Assembly: GCA_963970005.1 (NCBI GenBank)
Contig: CAXAMN010023295.1
Coordinates: 565,074 to 629,073, forward strand
DNA: 64,000 nt
From: Durusdinium trenchii
Taxonomy: Eukaryota; Sar; Dinophyceae; Suessiales; Symbiodiniaceae
Direction of reading: 5' to 3'
Positions within the stretch are counted from its first letter, which is position 1. Each line of letters opens with the position of its first letter. The translations under genes and the position numbers were made by a program. This document shows positions 44,501 to 52,839 of the stretch, in pieces. The notes below the pieces were generated by a model that was given only the letters and a program-made list of their open reading frames with translations, did no database searches and was not told where the DNA came from.

Positions 44501-45283
44501 CTATACAAAGTAGCTGCCAATGTCAGCTGCATCGGGTTCCGGACGACTGTCCTCACTGATGGTTGTTGGCATAGCATCGTCGATGGCTGCGGCTGCCGGT
44601 GGGGGAGATGGAGGTGTTGTAGGAGTGTAAGAAAAGTCCGGAGCTGAGGGTAGTGCCGGTGGTGGTGTTGCTGCTGCGGAGGGAGGTGAGTGGACAGGGG
44701 AGAGTGGTGGTGGTGTGTTGGCAGGTGAAGTGGGTGTGGGTGGAGGTGGTGGGGTGGCAGCCTTTTGCTTGCGTTGTGCATCCTGAAGTTCTTCCCAGCG
44801 TGCTTTGCACTGTTCGATTGAGATGCCCACTCGACGAGCAACGTAGTTCCAATTGGGTCGCAGGCGAGCATCAGTTTTGAGTTCCACGAGGCGAACTTCA
44901 GCTTCGCCATCCCAGGCATCCCAGTCAGCGTCCTCCTTGAGGGGTGGTGGAGGCTCTCGTTTCTTCTTGGGTGGTGGTGGTGGAGGAGTGGAGGTTGAAG
45001 AGTCTTGTGAGGCGGTGGGTTGTGGTGGTGCACGCCGGATGGGATCAATGGGAGCCGAGTCACAGGAAGAAGTAGGTGAAAGAATGGGAACTGTCGTGGA
45101 AGGAGCTGGAGGAAGAGGTGGAAAAGAGCGTTGAAATTGGGAGTCGACTTGTCGTGTGTGAACAAGGTAAAGGCTGTGAAGGTTGGCCAAAATGTCAGTT
45201 GCTTGCTGGAGCAGGCGATGGAGCTGGGTAAGGGCAATAGTGGTTCGATGGAGTAGCCGAGCCTGATCTGGGCTGGAATGCAT
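44501..45283 (-). CDS. Element ORF b: Myb/SANT-domain protein, 260 aa
   Basis: ATG at 45283 opens a 260-codon frame without interruption. Residues 1-55 are helical and Leu-rich (TQLHRLLQQATDILANLHSL). After a Pro/Ser linker and KKKRE, residues about 121-168 match a Myb/SANT repeat: WDAWDGEAEVRLVELKTD, RPNWNYVARRVG and QCKARWEELQ, with the three spaced Trp and a helix-turn-helix pattern. A Pro/Ala/Ser tail follows. Myb/SANT domains bind DNA or histone tails. In a mobile element it could guide insertion or repress/activate transcription. The stop is at 44501. Confidence 0.7.
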   Translation of the reverse strand: MHSSPDQARLLHRTTIALTQLHRLLQQATDILANLHSLYLVHTRQVDSQFQRSFPPLPPAPSTTVPILSPTSSCDSAPIDPIRRAPPQPTASQDSSTSTPPPPPPKKKREPPPPLKEDADWDAWDGEAEVRLVELKTDARLRPNWNYVARRVGISIEQCKARWEELQDAQRKQKAATPPPPPTPTSPANTPPPLSPVHSPPSAAATPPPALPSAPDFSYTPTTPPSPPPAAAAIDDAMPTTISEDSRPEPDAADIGSYFV

Positions 45284-45858
45284 TTTGAGGGAAAGCTTCG
45301 GGGATCAAGCAGCTGAAGCGGCAGGCGGACGGCACAGCGCGGGTGTCATCACTGCATGAGTGGCCGGTGCATACGAGCGGACCATGCAATTGAATTACCG
45401 GCGTGAATTATTGAGCACGAATTTCGCAGAACATACAAATGCACAATCCGAAAATGGTTTTTTTCAATGTAAAATGAGGTCACTCGAAGGAGACTCGCAA
45501 ACGTTCATCATGCAAGAAAAATTAAGTGGCCATGAAAGTGGATCTAGCTGTCAGCAGGAAACCGAGAGTGTAACAATCGCAAGCAATATCTTGAAACTTC
45601 GATCAAAGTCGGAGAAAAATGATCACGAAAAAAACTGACTGTCGATTCAATTGGTTCATGAAGGCGAGAGCAATCCTGCAAAAGAAATGCAACTGAGACA
45701 TGCGATCGCAGCTGACTGGCGCAAAGTGGTGGGCTCCGATTTTAGCGGAGCCTGAGTTGGTGGTGGAATGTGAAACGCGTTGAAAAGCCTCTCTCACCTG
45801 TGGTGAGTTGGTGGTGGTAGTAAGGGGAGTATGTTGGCTGGGTGGGGGTGGTGTAGCC

Positions 45859-47636
45859 TCAAATGTCGGGAGGTGTGGCGTTAATGGACCACGCCAGTCC
45901 TTTGACGATGGCGTTGTGGGGGTGAATCACCCAGCAGCGTGCTTTAGCGTGGCAGACTGCGCCATGCTCTTGTTGTAAAAGGCGCATGGCTTGGGCTTCA
46001 CCGCCGCTTGTGAATTTGGTCCCCCGGCCCCATGCGAGGAGGTGGAGCATGATAGAATGGGTGTTCTTTGCTAGTTTCCATGTGTTGTGTAGTATACGGG
46101 CTTGTTCGTAGTTGTCGTGGAGTGGCTGGTGAGTGATGCGTGTTGCCTGGGCAAAAAAGCCCGGGTTGGCATCAAAGTGGAGGATGCTGGGCAGGAGACG
46201 GCCCTGCTGTAGAACGGCGGTAATGTTGCCGTGTGGGCCGGTGTGACCGGCGTTGATGTGTACTGTTTCTGGGGTAGTGGAGGTGGCACGAGTGGCAGGC
46301 GGTGGTATCGGGCGAGTGGCCTTGTCGACCAAACTGGGAATGTTGATACAGTGGTAGGAGAAGGAATCATAGTATTGGTAGTGTCATTCCACTTGACATG
46401 TGTAAGTTGTCGGAAATCAGCCAAATCATCATGGGTGAAGCCGCTGTCAGCGAGCATTTTTGCAACGTATGCGTGTTGCGGTTTGTTCTCTGCTGCCAGC
46501 TGTGCGGCATGAAAACCGAGCCACCATTCGATCTGCTCTTGGTGAGATAGTTGATGGAAGTGTGGAGGAGGTGGCTTCCAAGGTGGCTTGGGCCGTCGCA
46601 GTGCTGGGATGTTGGGAAAGTCCGCCTGGAACATGTTGGTAATTTGATGGTGAGGTGTTGACTGTTGATTGGGCCGCAGAGTGATGGGTGCATGGGAGCG
46701 GCTGCGGGAGCGGCTTTCGGAGGTTGCGGAATATGAGGATGAAGGGGAACGGCGGCGCCGGTGGCGTGCTGACGAAGCTTGAGCGGTTGAGGCTGGTGCG
46801 CCGGTCTCGTGAGCGGCGACTGCGGTGGCGGCGACGACGTCGGCTGCGGCCTCTGCTGCGGTGGGCACGACCGGTGGTTGCAAGAGAAGCATGTGGTGAA
46901 TGGGTAGCGCCCGAATGGGCAGGTGTAGTTGCTTGAGGTTGTGTGTGTGATCGTTGGGTAGCGGTTGGACTGTTTCTGGTGGGGGCGCAAGAGTGGTGGA
47001 TGGTGATGTGGGAGGGAGTGAAGTGGTTGCTGGTTGCGAGGTACTCGGATGGGTATTCGCTGATGGTGGAGCGCTCGGGTCAACAGGAGCTGGTGGCGTA
47101 GATGTCACGGTGGATGGTGCTGGATCAGAGGGAACTGTAGTAGCTGAGGTTGATGGCTGGTGTGAATGCGGTGACGGGTGAGCCACTGGTGGAAAGAGGG
47201 AGTAAGGTTGCCAAATGCCTTGTGAATGGTCCCAGTGAATGGGAGTTGGTTGTGCTGGTGGTTGTGGTGCCGGTGGAGCTTGTGGAGGCGATGACACCGG
47301 TGGAGATTGCAAGAATGGTGGGTGGTGTGGAGGTTGTACTGGTATTGGTTCAAATGCCTGCAACAGAGATGGTACTGGGCAGGCGTGTGCGTGGGTCACG
47401 AAAGTCGGTGCTGGTGGATGATGCGGCGGCAGGTGAAGTGGCCACGTAGGAGCTGGTTGTGGTGAAGTGGGCTGAAACTGAGGTAAGATCGCTAGTGGTT
47501 GTTGATGAGGCAAGACAGTAGGCATAGGTGCGGTTGGTGGATGATGGTGCCATGGTGGTGGCTGGGTGTTGACGGTAGGCATTGTGGGTGCGGCACAAGG
47601 TGACGGCCATTGTGGATATGGCCAGGGATACTGCAT
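45859..47636 (-). CDS. Element ORF a: Pro-rich, RS tract, conserved C-terminal domain (one frameshift)
   Basis: From ATG at 47636 (MQYPWPYPQWPSP) the frame runs through about 300 residues of Pro/His/Gln/Thr-rich sequence. An Arg/Ser tract follows near 46690-46775 (RHRRRRSPSS, SRSRSRSH), then a folded-looking segment with HQEQIEWWLGFHAAQLAAEN and FTHDDLADFRQLTHVKW. Between about 46330 and 46390 the sense frame shifts by one base. It continues as VDKATRPIPPPATRA..., then VHINAGHTGPHGNITAVLQQ GRLLPS, LHDNYEQARILHNTWKLAKN and ...IVKGLAWSINATPPDI to the stop at 45859. The H-x-G / I-xx-hLxxG-xLxPS pattern is reminiscent of ADP-ribosyltransferase-like folds, but that is a weak resemblance. Possibly a nucleic-acid-binding gag-like protein. 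Confidence 0.6.
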
Positions 47637-47843
47637 GTGGAGAACAATGGAGAGGTCAATCCGATAGGCTGAAGGCTGCAGAAAATGTCGCCGGTGCGGC
47701 ACAGCAGCTGAAATGAAAAGTTGGAAGTACTGGTAAAGTGTGGAGCCTGAGTGCATCTGCAGTGAAAGGAAGTAAGGTGAATTCGTGGCATGCAATGCAA
47801 TTCCTGCGATCTGTGGAGTGGTGTAGAGCATGTGGAAGCTGAT

Positions 47844-47856
47844 CAAACGGCTGCGG
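47844..47856 (-). promoter_or_regulatory. CCGCAG-CCGTTT acceptor motif, ORF a leader
   Basis: On the minus strand a T-rich run ends in CCGCAG followed by CCGTTTG. The same motif precedes four other ORFs of the element. It resembles the 5' half of the dinoflagellate spliced leader (CCGTAGCCATTTT) and works as a splice acceptor in form. Confidence 0.55.
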
Positions 47857-48040
47857 ATTAAAAATTGAGAGTTGAAAAACGCAAACTGCACAAAACCGAT
47901 ATCATGACCTTGCAACACCGAAGGAGTTCAGAGATTCTTGTGGTAAGTCCGTCGTTTATAGCCCGGCGGCTCGAAAATCCGTTAATTCAGTGATAAAAAT
48001 GAATGGACGAACAGGCAGTTATAAAAAATGAAAGGTCGGT

Positions 48041-48113
48041 GATTTCCGGTATGATTTCAGCGCCTCCTTTCGGAGGGTCACACCCAGTACCCACGTGGGA
48101 AGACTGAGCGGCT
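48041..48113 (-). promoter_or_regulatory. Structured leader after the 5' terminal repeat
   Basis: CGCTCAGT pairs with ACTG, then CTGGGTGTGACCCTCC-GAAA-GGAGG forms a GNRA-capped 5-bp hairpin followed by GGCGCTGAAATCAT. The mini-element has CAGC/GCTG and CCCC/GGGG at the same positions. This is a probable cis-acting region for replication, packaging or translation. Confidence 0.65.
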
Positions 48114-48506
48114 CACACTTCGACATTGGTTTTCAGTTAGACTCAGTTGCCACGTTGGGAAGGATGGCGATGGAACCGTATGGTGAAAAGTCCACGGAAT
48201 TGTAGGTGTTTGAACAATGATTGTTTCCCTTGACTGCAGTGACGAAGCGGCTCAAGCTGCATCGCTGCTGGGGAGGAAATGGTTTGGGGGAGTATCATGA
48301 AACACCATGAAACAAAAAGCAGAAAGTGGAACGGCTTGATCAACAGTTGCGTCGCAGGTACAGGAAACTGGCCAAGTTTCCCTTCCCACTCTTCTCCACA
48401 GCTTCGTTGCGTGTGATAGGAGAAGAGCGTCACACGCCCCTGCTTCAGTGGAACAGTGGAAAAAGGGAACAAGGAAAACCCTTAGAACCAGGGTGTGACA
48501 CACACA
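48114..48506 (-). repeat. Large element 5' terminal repeat
   Basis: In element orientation it starts TGTGTGTGTCACACCCTGG and ends AACCAATGTCGAAGTGTG. It differs from the other copy by three substitutions and four indels (one an 8-nt duplication, TTCGACAT, in the left copy). The outer flank is a longer (CA)n run. Confidence 0.93.
48354..48443 (-). ncRNA. Conserved pseudoknot RNA motif, large element 5' copy
   Basis: In element orientation: outer stem GCAGG/CCTGC, one G, inner hairpin GCGTGTGA/TCACACGC (8 bp), loop CTCTTCTCC pairing with downstream GGAGAAGAG (9 bp pseudoknot), single-stranded AACGAAG directly after the hairpin, then GAAG, hairpin GGAAACT/AGTTTCC (7 bp), GTA, and CCTGC-GAC. The order and most spacings match the mini-element, but the inner stem, pseudoknot and last hairpin have unrelated sequences there and remain fully paired. 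The outer stem is invariant, so it could be conserved for sequence, structure or both. Confidence 0.78.
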
Positions 48507-48834
48507 CACACACAAAAGAAAACAAAGAACCCCGCAACCTCCCTCAACCCGGAAGATCTCGGAAGATTCTTTCTGTGGTGCGTCATTTCAGTTCCCTCAT
48601 GAAAGCCAATGGCTGAACAATTTGCAATGGCCTTTGACAAGCTCTTTTCTACGTGGCACTAGGAAACACTGGTAGTGGCTCTACACATGGGGAGGTGGCT
48701 AGGACTGGACTTCTGGGGTGCCGCTCCAGGTATCGTTTGCAATCGGTTTGAGCAAGACCTTATTCACTTATCACCAGCAGCCCCCCCCCCAAAAAAAAAA
48801 AAAAAATCTCTAAGTGCCCCTGGTTTCCTTTGGC

Positions 48835-49016
48835 CTTCCCTTCCCCACCCATGTCAAAAAGAAGGGGCAACCAGCTCCAAGGTTCCACGAGGGCAATGGC
48901 CCTGCCGTAGCAGTCCATGACCTCAGGGCTCTCAGTGATCCAATAGGCGCGCCGGTTGCGGAAGCCCTCCGCGTCGATCCGCACAGCCTCCGCGGTTGGG
49001 CGGCGTGTGCCCAGGG
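48835..49016 (-). CDS. Coding exon, unknown protein
   Basis: After GGGCTAAG the frame reads LGTRRPTAEAVRIDAEGFRN RRAYWITESPEVMDCYGRAI ALVEPWSWLPLLFDMGGEGK AKG. The 3' edge is uncertain; an A-run at 48790-48806 follows. No family recognised. Confidence 0.5.
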
Positions 49017-49459
49017 CTTAGCCCGGGTGCTTAAAGCTGGTTGCACGACGCGGCGTCTGTAAAAGCAGGCGGAGGATGAAAAGGAACAAACAATACAAAG
49101 ATATGGTATGATGTATTGATATGTATTGCTAATTGGCTATTGCTGGAATCTATATATCAAATATTGTATGTGTGTCTTGAAGGTGAGTTGTTTATTCTGT
49201 TGTTAATTACACACCTATAATTAACAAATCCATACATATCCATACAGAAGATTGCACATCGCATCAACTCGCCAACTCCAAGAGCACTTGGGCACGCAAG
49301 CTTGGCACTAGAAAACAATCTTCCTTGACAGGCTTGGGTCTATCGGGTGAATCTAATCTTGCTAAGCAGCATCCACCACAGAGAAGTGGGTAGGCTTCCT
49401 GGCAGGCCCACCGAAAAGCTATGGAGGCACCCCGCCGGACTCTTGCAAGCAACTGCATG

Positions 49460-49680
49460 CTAGTTGCTAGTAATCAACCCCGTCCTGGTGATCTTTGGCA
49501 CCTCAAAGCATCGGTCGCTGACACTCTTCGCCGCGTGTGACGGCGGAAGTGACCAACCAGGTCTAAACGCCGTGGCGGCAGCCGGTCCTTTTTCGTGTGG
49601 TCTTTTGGCCGAAGCCTCTGGCAGGACCATTCGTGCTCTGAGGGAAAATAAGACCACCACAGTCCACGCATTTGGATTCT
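49460..49680 (-). CDS. Probable terminal exon, unknown protein
   Basis: The frame reads VVLFSLRARMVLPEASAKRP HEKGPAAATAFRPGWSLPPS HAAKSVSDRCFEVPKITRTG LITSN, then a stop at 49460. It may belong with the start exon at 49852-50009. Confidence 0.4.
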
Positions 49681-49851
49681 AGGCTACTTCCTTTTCGCTT
49701 CTTGTGCTAGCAAGCTCCCAAACGACTCTCCGAGCCTTTGCATATACAACTCCTCCTCCTGCCCGGGTCCTCCCCTGGCTCTAATTGTCTACTTCCTCCA
49801 CGAGGCTCAAACCCTCAACCAAGACCTGGTAAAATATCTCAACTATTCCAC

Positions 49852-50009
49852 CTCCTCCCTGTGCCATGCTCCCTCTTCAGCGTTTCCATGTTCCAAGGCG
49901 CCGAGCGCGTGGAAAGACTGGGCGCCGAGACGCTCGGCGACTCAGGCAGCGACTCCGCGTCCGCGCCCGGCGCCGCGCGCGAGGCGGTGCTCTCGGAGAG
50001 GCTTGCCAT
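49852..50009 (-). CDS. First coding exon, Ser/Ala-rich N-terminus
   Basis: ATG at 50009 starts MASLSESTASRAAPGADAES LPESPSVSAPSLSTRSAPWN METLKREHGTGRR, ending at GAG-GTGGAA. The Ser/Ala/Pro-rich disordered N-terminus and high GC suggest a real start exon. Parent protein unknown. Confidence 0.5.
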
Positions 50010-50685
50010 GGCATTGTGGGCGCGATGCCGCGGTTGGTTGGGGCCGTTTCATGCGCCGGTTCGGCGAGTTTGGAGGTTTTCTTGAGGGAGGAGTGCTTGA
50101 AGATCGACTCTTGGGATGTTGGCTCTGTGTGAGTTGGAACTTCTTTTCGGTTAAGACTCATCGTGGGAGGTTGGGGTGGGTGATGCCTCGATCACCAAAT
50201 AGGGCTCAACAGCGCCGACTTTTTGATGCAACCTCTTCTCGTGATAGTGAAACAAGCACACTGAGGAAAATACAGTGATAGCTTTGGCCTTCTCATAGCT
50301 TCTGGTGAAACGCAGCGAAGCTGAGCCAAACCAAAAAACATCAACGCCCTACCGCGTGCACCACCAACAACTCAAGGACAAGTTTGATACTGATTTGTAA
50401 CTGCATGTGATTGAATAGGTTACGCTTCAACAAAGGACACGGCACCCGTCTATGGATTACTATAAAGCCTCTAGCTGTGATCCACCCGACCGCCGTGAGC
50501 CCGAGCCACGGTGGACCGCGTCCCCGCCAGACCGACTCGTAGGCTGCTCCGTGGTCCACTCGATATTCATCTACACTGCTAGCAGTGGTGGGGTGCTCTT
50601 TTTCAGTAATGACCAAGTATAGGCTTCTCCAGACTCCGGACATCTCTAGACGTATTGAATTATTGCATCTTATTAGCATATTGCA

Positions 50686-51003
50686 TCATATTACACAGGC
50701 CACAGCAGCCATCGCTCGCCCACTTTTGGTCGCCGCCCGCCACTTGAACGGCCAAAGCGGCTTGACCAATCCTGCCAGGACCCTGGGACGGTCCGGCTCA
50801 ATCGAAGAGGGCGACACGGCTTTCTCGAGGGAAGGTCTCGCCCACGGTCCTGCCAGGTCGGCCGTCGTGCCAAGTCGGTCCAAAACGCTGCACCATTCAT
50901 TCGACTGCCCCCCCCCGTCAGCGTTACCCGCGTTCGAGATGACGTTGGCATCCGGCCGAGCCCTCTTTTTCGGCCGCCGCGCGGCGTTGGCGTAGGTGCA
51001 GGA
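50686..51003 (-). CDS. Terminal exon with NLS-like motif, unknown protein
   Basis: After TCTGTGAAG the frame reads SCTYANAARRPKKRARPDAN VISNAGNADGGGQSNEWCSV LDRLGTTADLAGPWARPSLE KAVSPSSIEPDRPRVLAGLV... and stops at 50686. RRPKKRARP resembles a nuclear localisation signal. It lies about 140 bp downstream of the ATP synthase stop codon, on the same strand. Confidence 0.5.
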   Translation of the reverse strand, partial: SCTYANAARRPKKRARPDANVISNAGNADGGGQSNEWCSVLDRLGTTADLAGPWARPSLEKAVSPSSIEPDRPRVLAGLVKPLWPFKWRAATKSGRAMAAVACVI

Positions 51004-51143
51004 CTTCACAGATCCAAAAAAGACGGACAAAATGACCTTAAGCTGGGAAAAAATATATGGCCCACGGCCTCAGCCGGCTCAGATCTGAACCATGGAGCGG
51101 ACGAGGTCGACCGGGTTTCCTTCCTTTGATGATCGTAAGATCC

Positions 51144-52713
51144 TTAGAGGGCATCCACCACGCCCTTCTGAAGAGCCCGCTTGTTGAGAATGAACTTCAA
51201 GGACAAGTCCACGCCCTGCGAAGGAGCAATGAGGCGGTCGGGATCTTGGTAGCCCCACTCCAACTTGAAGCCACCCAAGAGACCAGGATCCACATCCTCC
51301 AAGAGTTTGATGTCAGTGCTCACCTGGCGAATTCATCGGCACGTCTGTGCATGCAATGTCTGACGTCGAACGCAAAGTCTCTCGTGCTGCTCGTGACCGG
51401 TCACGAGAGCACCCGAGCACTAACACCGCAAGTCCGTGCTCTTGTCGCAAAAAGCATGTTCTTCTTGTTGCTACTAGTAACAAGTGCCTCGCTAGTAGTA
51501 ACAAGTGCCTTACTACNNNNNNNNNNGTAACAAGTGCCTCGCTAGTAGTAACAAGTGCCTTACTACTAGTAACTAGTAACAAAAAGCTATTAAAAGCATG
51601 TTTAAACAAATACATCTCTCAACGCAGTGTTTGCGACGGCCGCGCTGGCCGCGCTGCCCTACCTTGCTGCTCATCTTCTCCTTGATCTTATCCTTCTGCT
51701 CGTCTGACAGGCGTTGGGCCGAAGTCACCTTCACCGGGGTGATCGCGTTGTTGAAGTACATGGCCTTCCAAGAAACAGGCATGACTGACACACCTCCAAA
51801 TGACTTGTCAATCCAACCGATCAAGTCTCAATTTCGGATAGGATAGGATTGAGTTTTTCAATCTTGAGCAGATGCTGGCGAAGGTTCTGGTCATGGGGTG
51901 CGATGGGTGGATGTGCCGCAACTCACAGCAACATCGGTGCCTGGACGAATTCAAGCATGATTCTCTTGACGCCCCCCAAGCGGTTCTTCTTGGCCAAGAA
52001 GGTGATAAACTTGGGCATCACCTCACTGGATGGCTTTCTCTAGGGATGAAATGGAGGAAGAAACCCACACCATTGCTCGAAGCGCAACAGGCCCTAGAAA
52101 CTTAACCACCAAAGCTACCTGCAGGGCAAAAAGGACACTCAACCAAACACCCAAAAGATGTTTTCGTCCTTCTCTTGGCTGAGTCACCGAGGACTTCAGG
52201 CCGGGCATCAGCTTGACCATGGTCTCGGCCTTCTCCAACTCCTTGAGCTTGGGATTGTTCAGCACCGCGACCAGATTCTCCTTAAACTCATCCGAGTCGT
52301 ACATTAGTTTGATGTACAGCACATCCTCCAGCGGATCTGAAGCGCATTCCATGAGGCGGTTCCGATTTTGGCATCTCGGAGTGCTAGATGCATTTCAAAC
52401 ATCGCCGATCTTAGGGGGATACACCAGCAAACCGTTGAAAAAACATGATTTCGTGCTTCCCATGCCCCCCCCATCCCATCCCCTTTTCTCCTTTGTCACC
52501 GCCACTTCCTCACCCTTGCTTTTGCCTCCCTCCATGAGTGCTTTGGCATAGGTCACCACCGGTCCAAAGGGCGTGAGACCAGAGGAGTCCGCCTTCCGAG
52601 CCACCAAACTCTGATCACGGGCCGTCGACCACCCGCTCTTCAAGGGTGGGGTGAAGGCATTCCACAAGCCCAGCCTGGGTGAGAGCTGTGTGAAAGCTGA
52701 GGCCTGCAGAATC
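51144..52713 (-). CDS. F1Fo ATP synthase OSCP/delta subunit, five exons (5' end missing)
   Basis: Exons that join in phase: 52514-52713 (..PFGPVVTYAKALMEGGKSK; GTGAGG donor), 52188-52336 (DPLEDVLYIKLMYDSDEFKE NLVAVLNNPKLKELEKAETM...), 51941-52021 (VMPKFITFLAKKNRLGGVKR IMLEFVQ; GC donor), 51663-51764 (..TPVKVTSAQRLSDEQKDKI KEKMSSK) and 51144-51323 (..LLEDVDPGLLGGFKLEWGY...VDLSLKFILNKRALQKG; TAA). YAxAL, VTSAxxLSxEQ and VDPxLLGGF are signatures of the OSCP/delta family, the stator subunit linking F1 to the peripheral stalk. About 237 residues are visible. The first exon is unresolved, so mitochondrial OSCP cannot be separated from plastid delta; the Thr/Ser/Arg-rich N-terminal part suggests a transit peptide. 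Confidence 0.85.
51470..51590. repeat. 21-bp minisatellite in the last intron of the ATP synthase gene
   Basis: Units around CTAGTAACAAGTGCCTTACTA with 21-nt period (CAAGTGCC at 51481 and 51502, then again after the gap). Same repeat as at 10655-10762, and again intronic. CTAGTAA and TTACTAG arms can form hairpins. Confidence 0.88.
51517..51526. other. Assembly gap of ten Ns inside the minisatellite
   Basis: The sequence after the gap repeats the sequence before it, so repeat number and intron length are uncertain here. Confidence 0.95.
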
Positions 52714-52839
52714 CTGAAAGAATCGCAGTTAACACACTCCAATTGATATACGTCACCTTTGGTTGCACGGCGGGTTTTCAAGATGGCTGTGAGGGGCTTC
52801 AAAGTTCGACCTAGTTGGGTATCACTAGAGCATGGAAGT

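Larger units (their letters stand above)
37008..48506 (-). mobile_element. 11.5 kb retroelement with terminal direct repeats and GIY-YIG/RT remnant
   Basis: Direct repeats of about 400 bp bound a 10.7 kb interior read on the minus strand. Order 5' to 3': terminal repeat, structured leader, Pro/RS-rich ORF with a conserved C-terminal domain, Myb/SANT ORF, two paralogous ORFs, three further Pro-rich ORFs, a ~250-codon Ala/Leu-rich ORF, then GIY-YIG nuclease plus reverse transcriptase (broken), hairpin, terminal repeat. The nuclease-before-RT order and direct terminal repeats suggest a Penelope-like element with N-terminal GIY-YIG (Chlamys/Naiad arrangement) instead of an LTR or LINE element. 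The repeats do not end TG...CA, and no integrase, protease or RNase H was seen. The near-identical repeats indicate a recent insertion. Confidence 0.85.

Noticed and set aside
37627..47449. Plus-strand Gly/Val/Trp-rich ORFs across the large element
   Set aside because: Antisense shadows of Pro/His/Ser/Thr-rich minus-strand ORFs; no start context or recognisable motifs.
37008..48506. Classical LTR retrotransposon (Copia/Gypsy) or LINE
   Set aside because: Repeat ends are TGTGTG...AGTGTG, no primer-binding site, protease, integrase or RNase H was seen, and a GIY-YIG domain precedes the RT.
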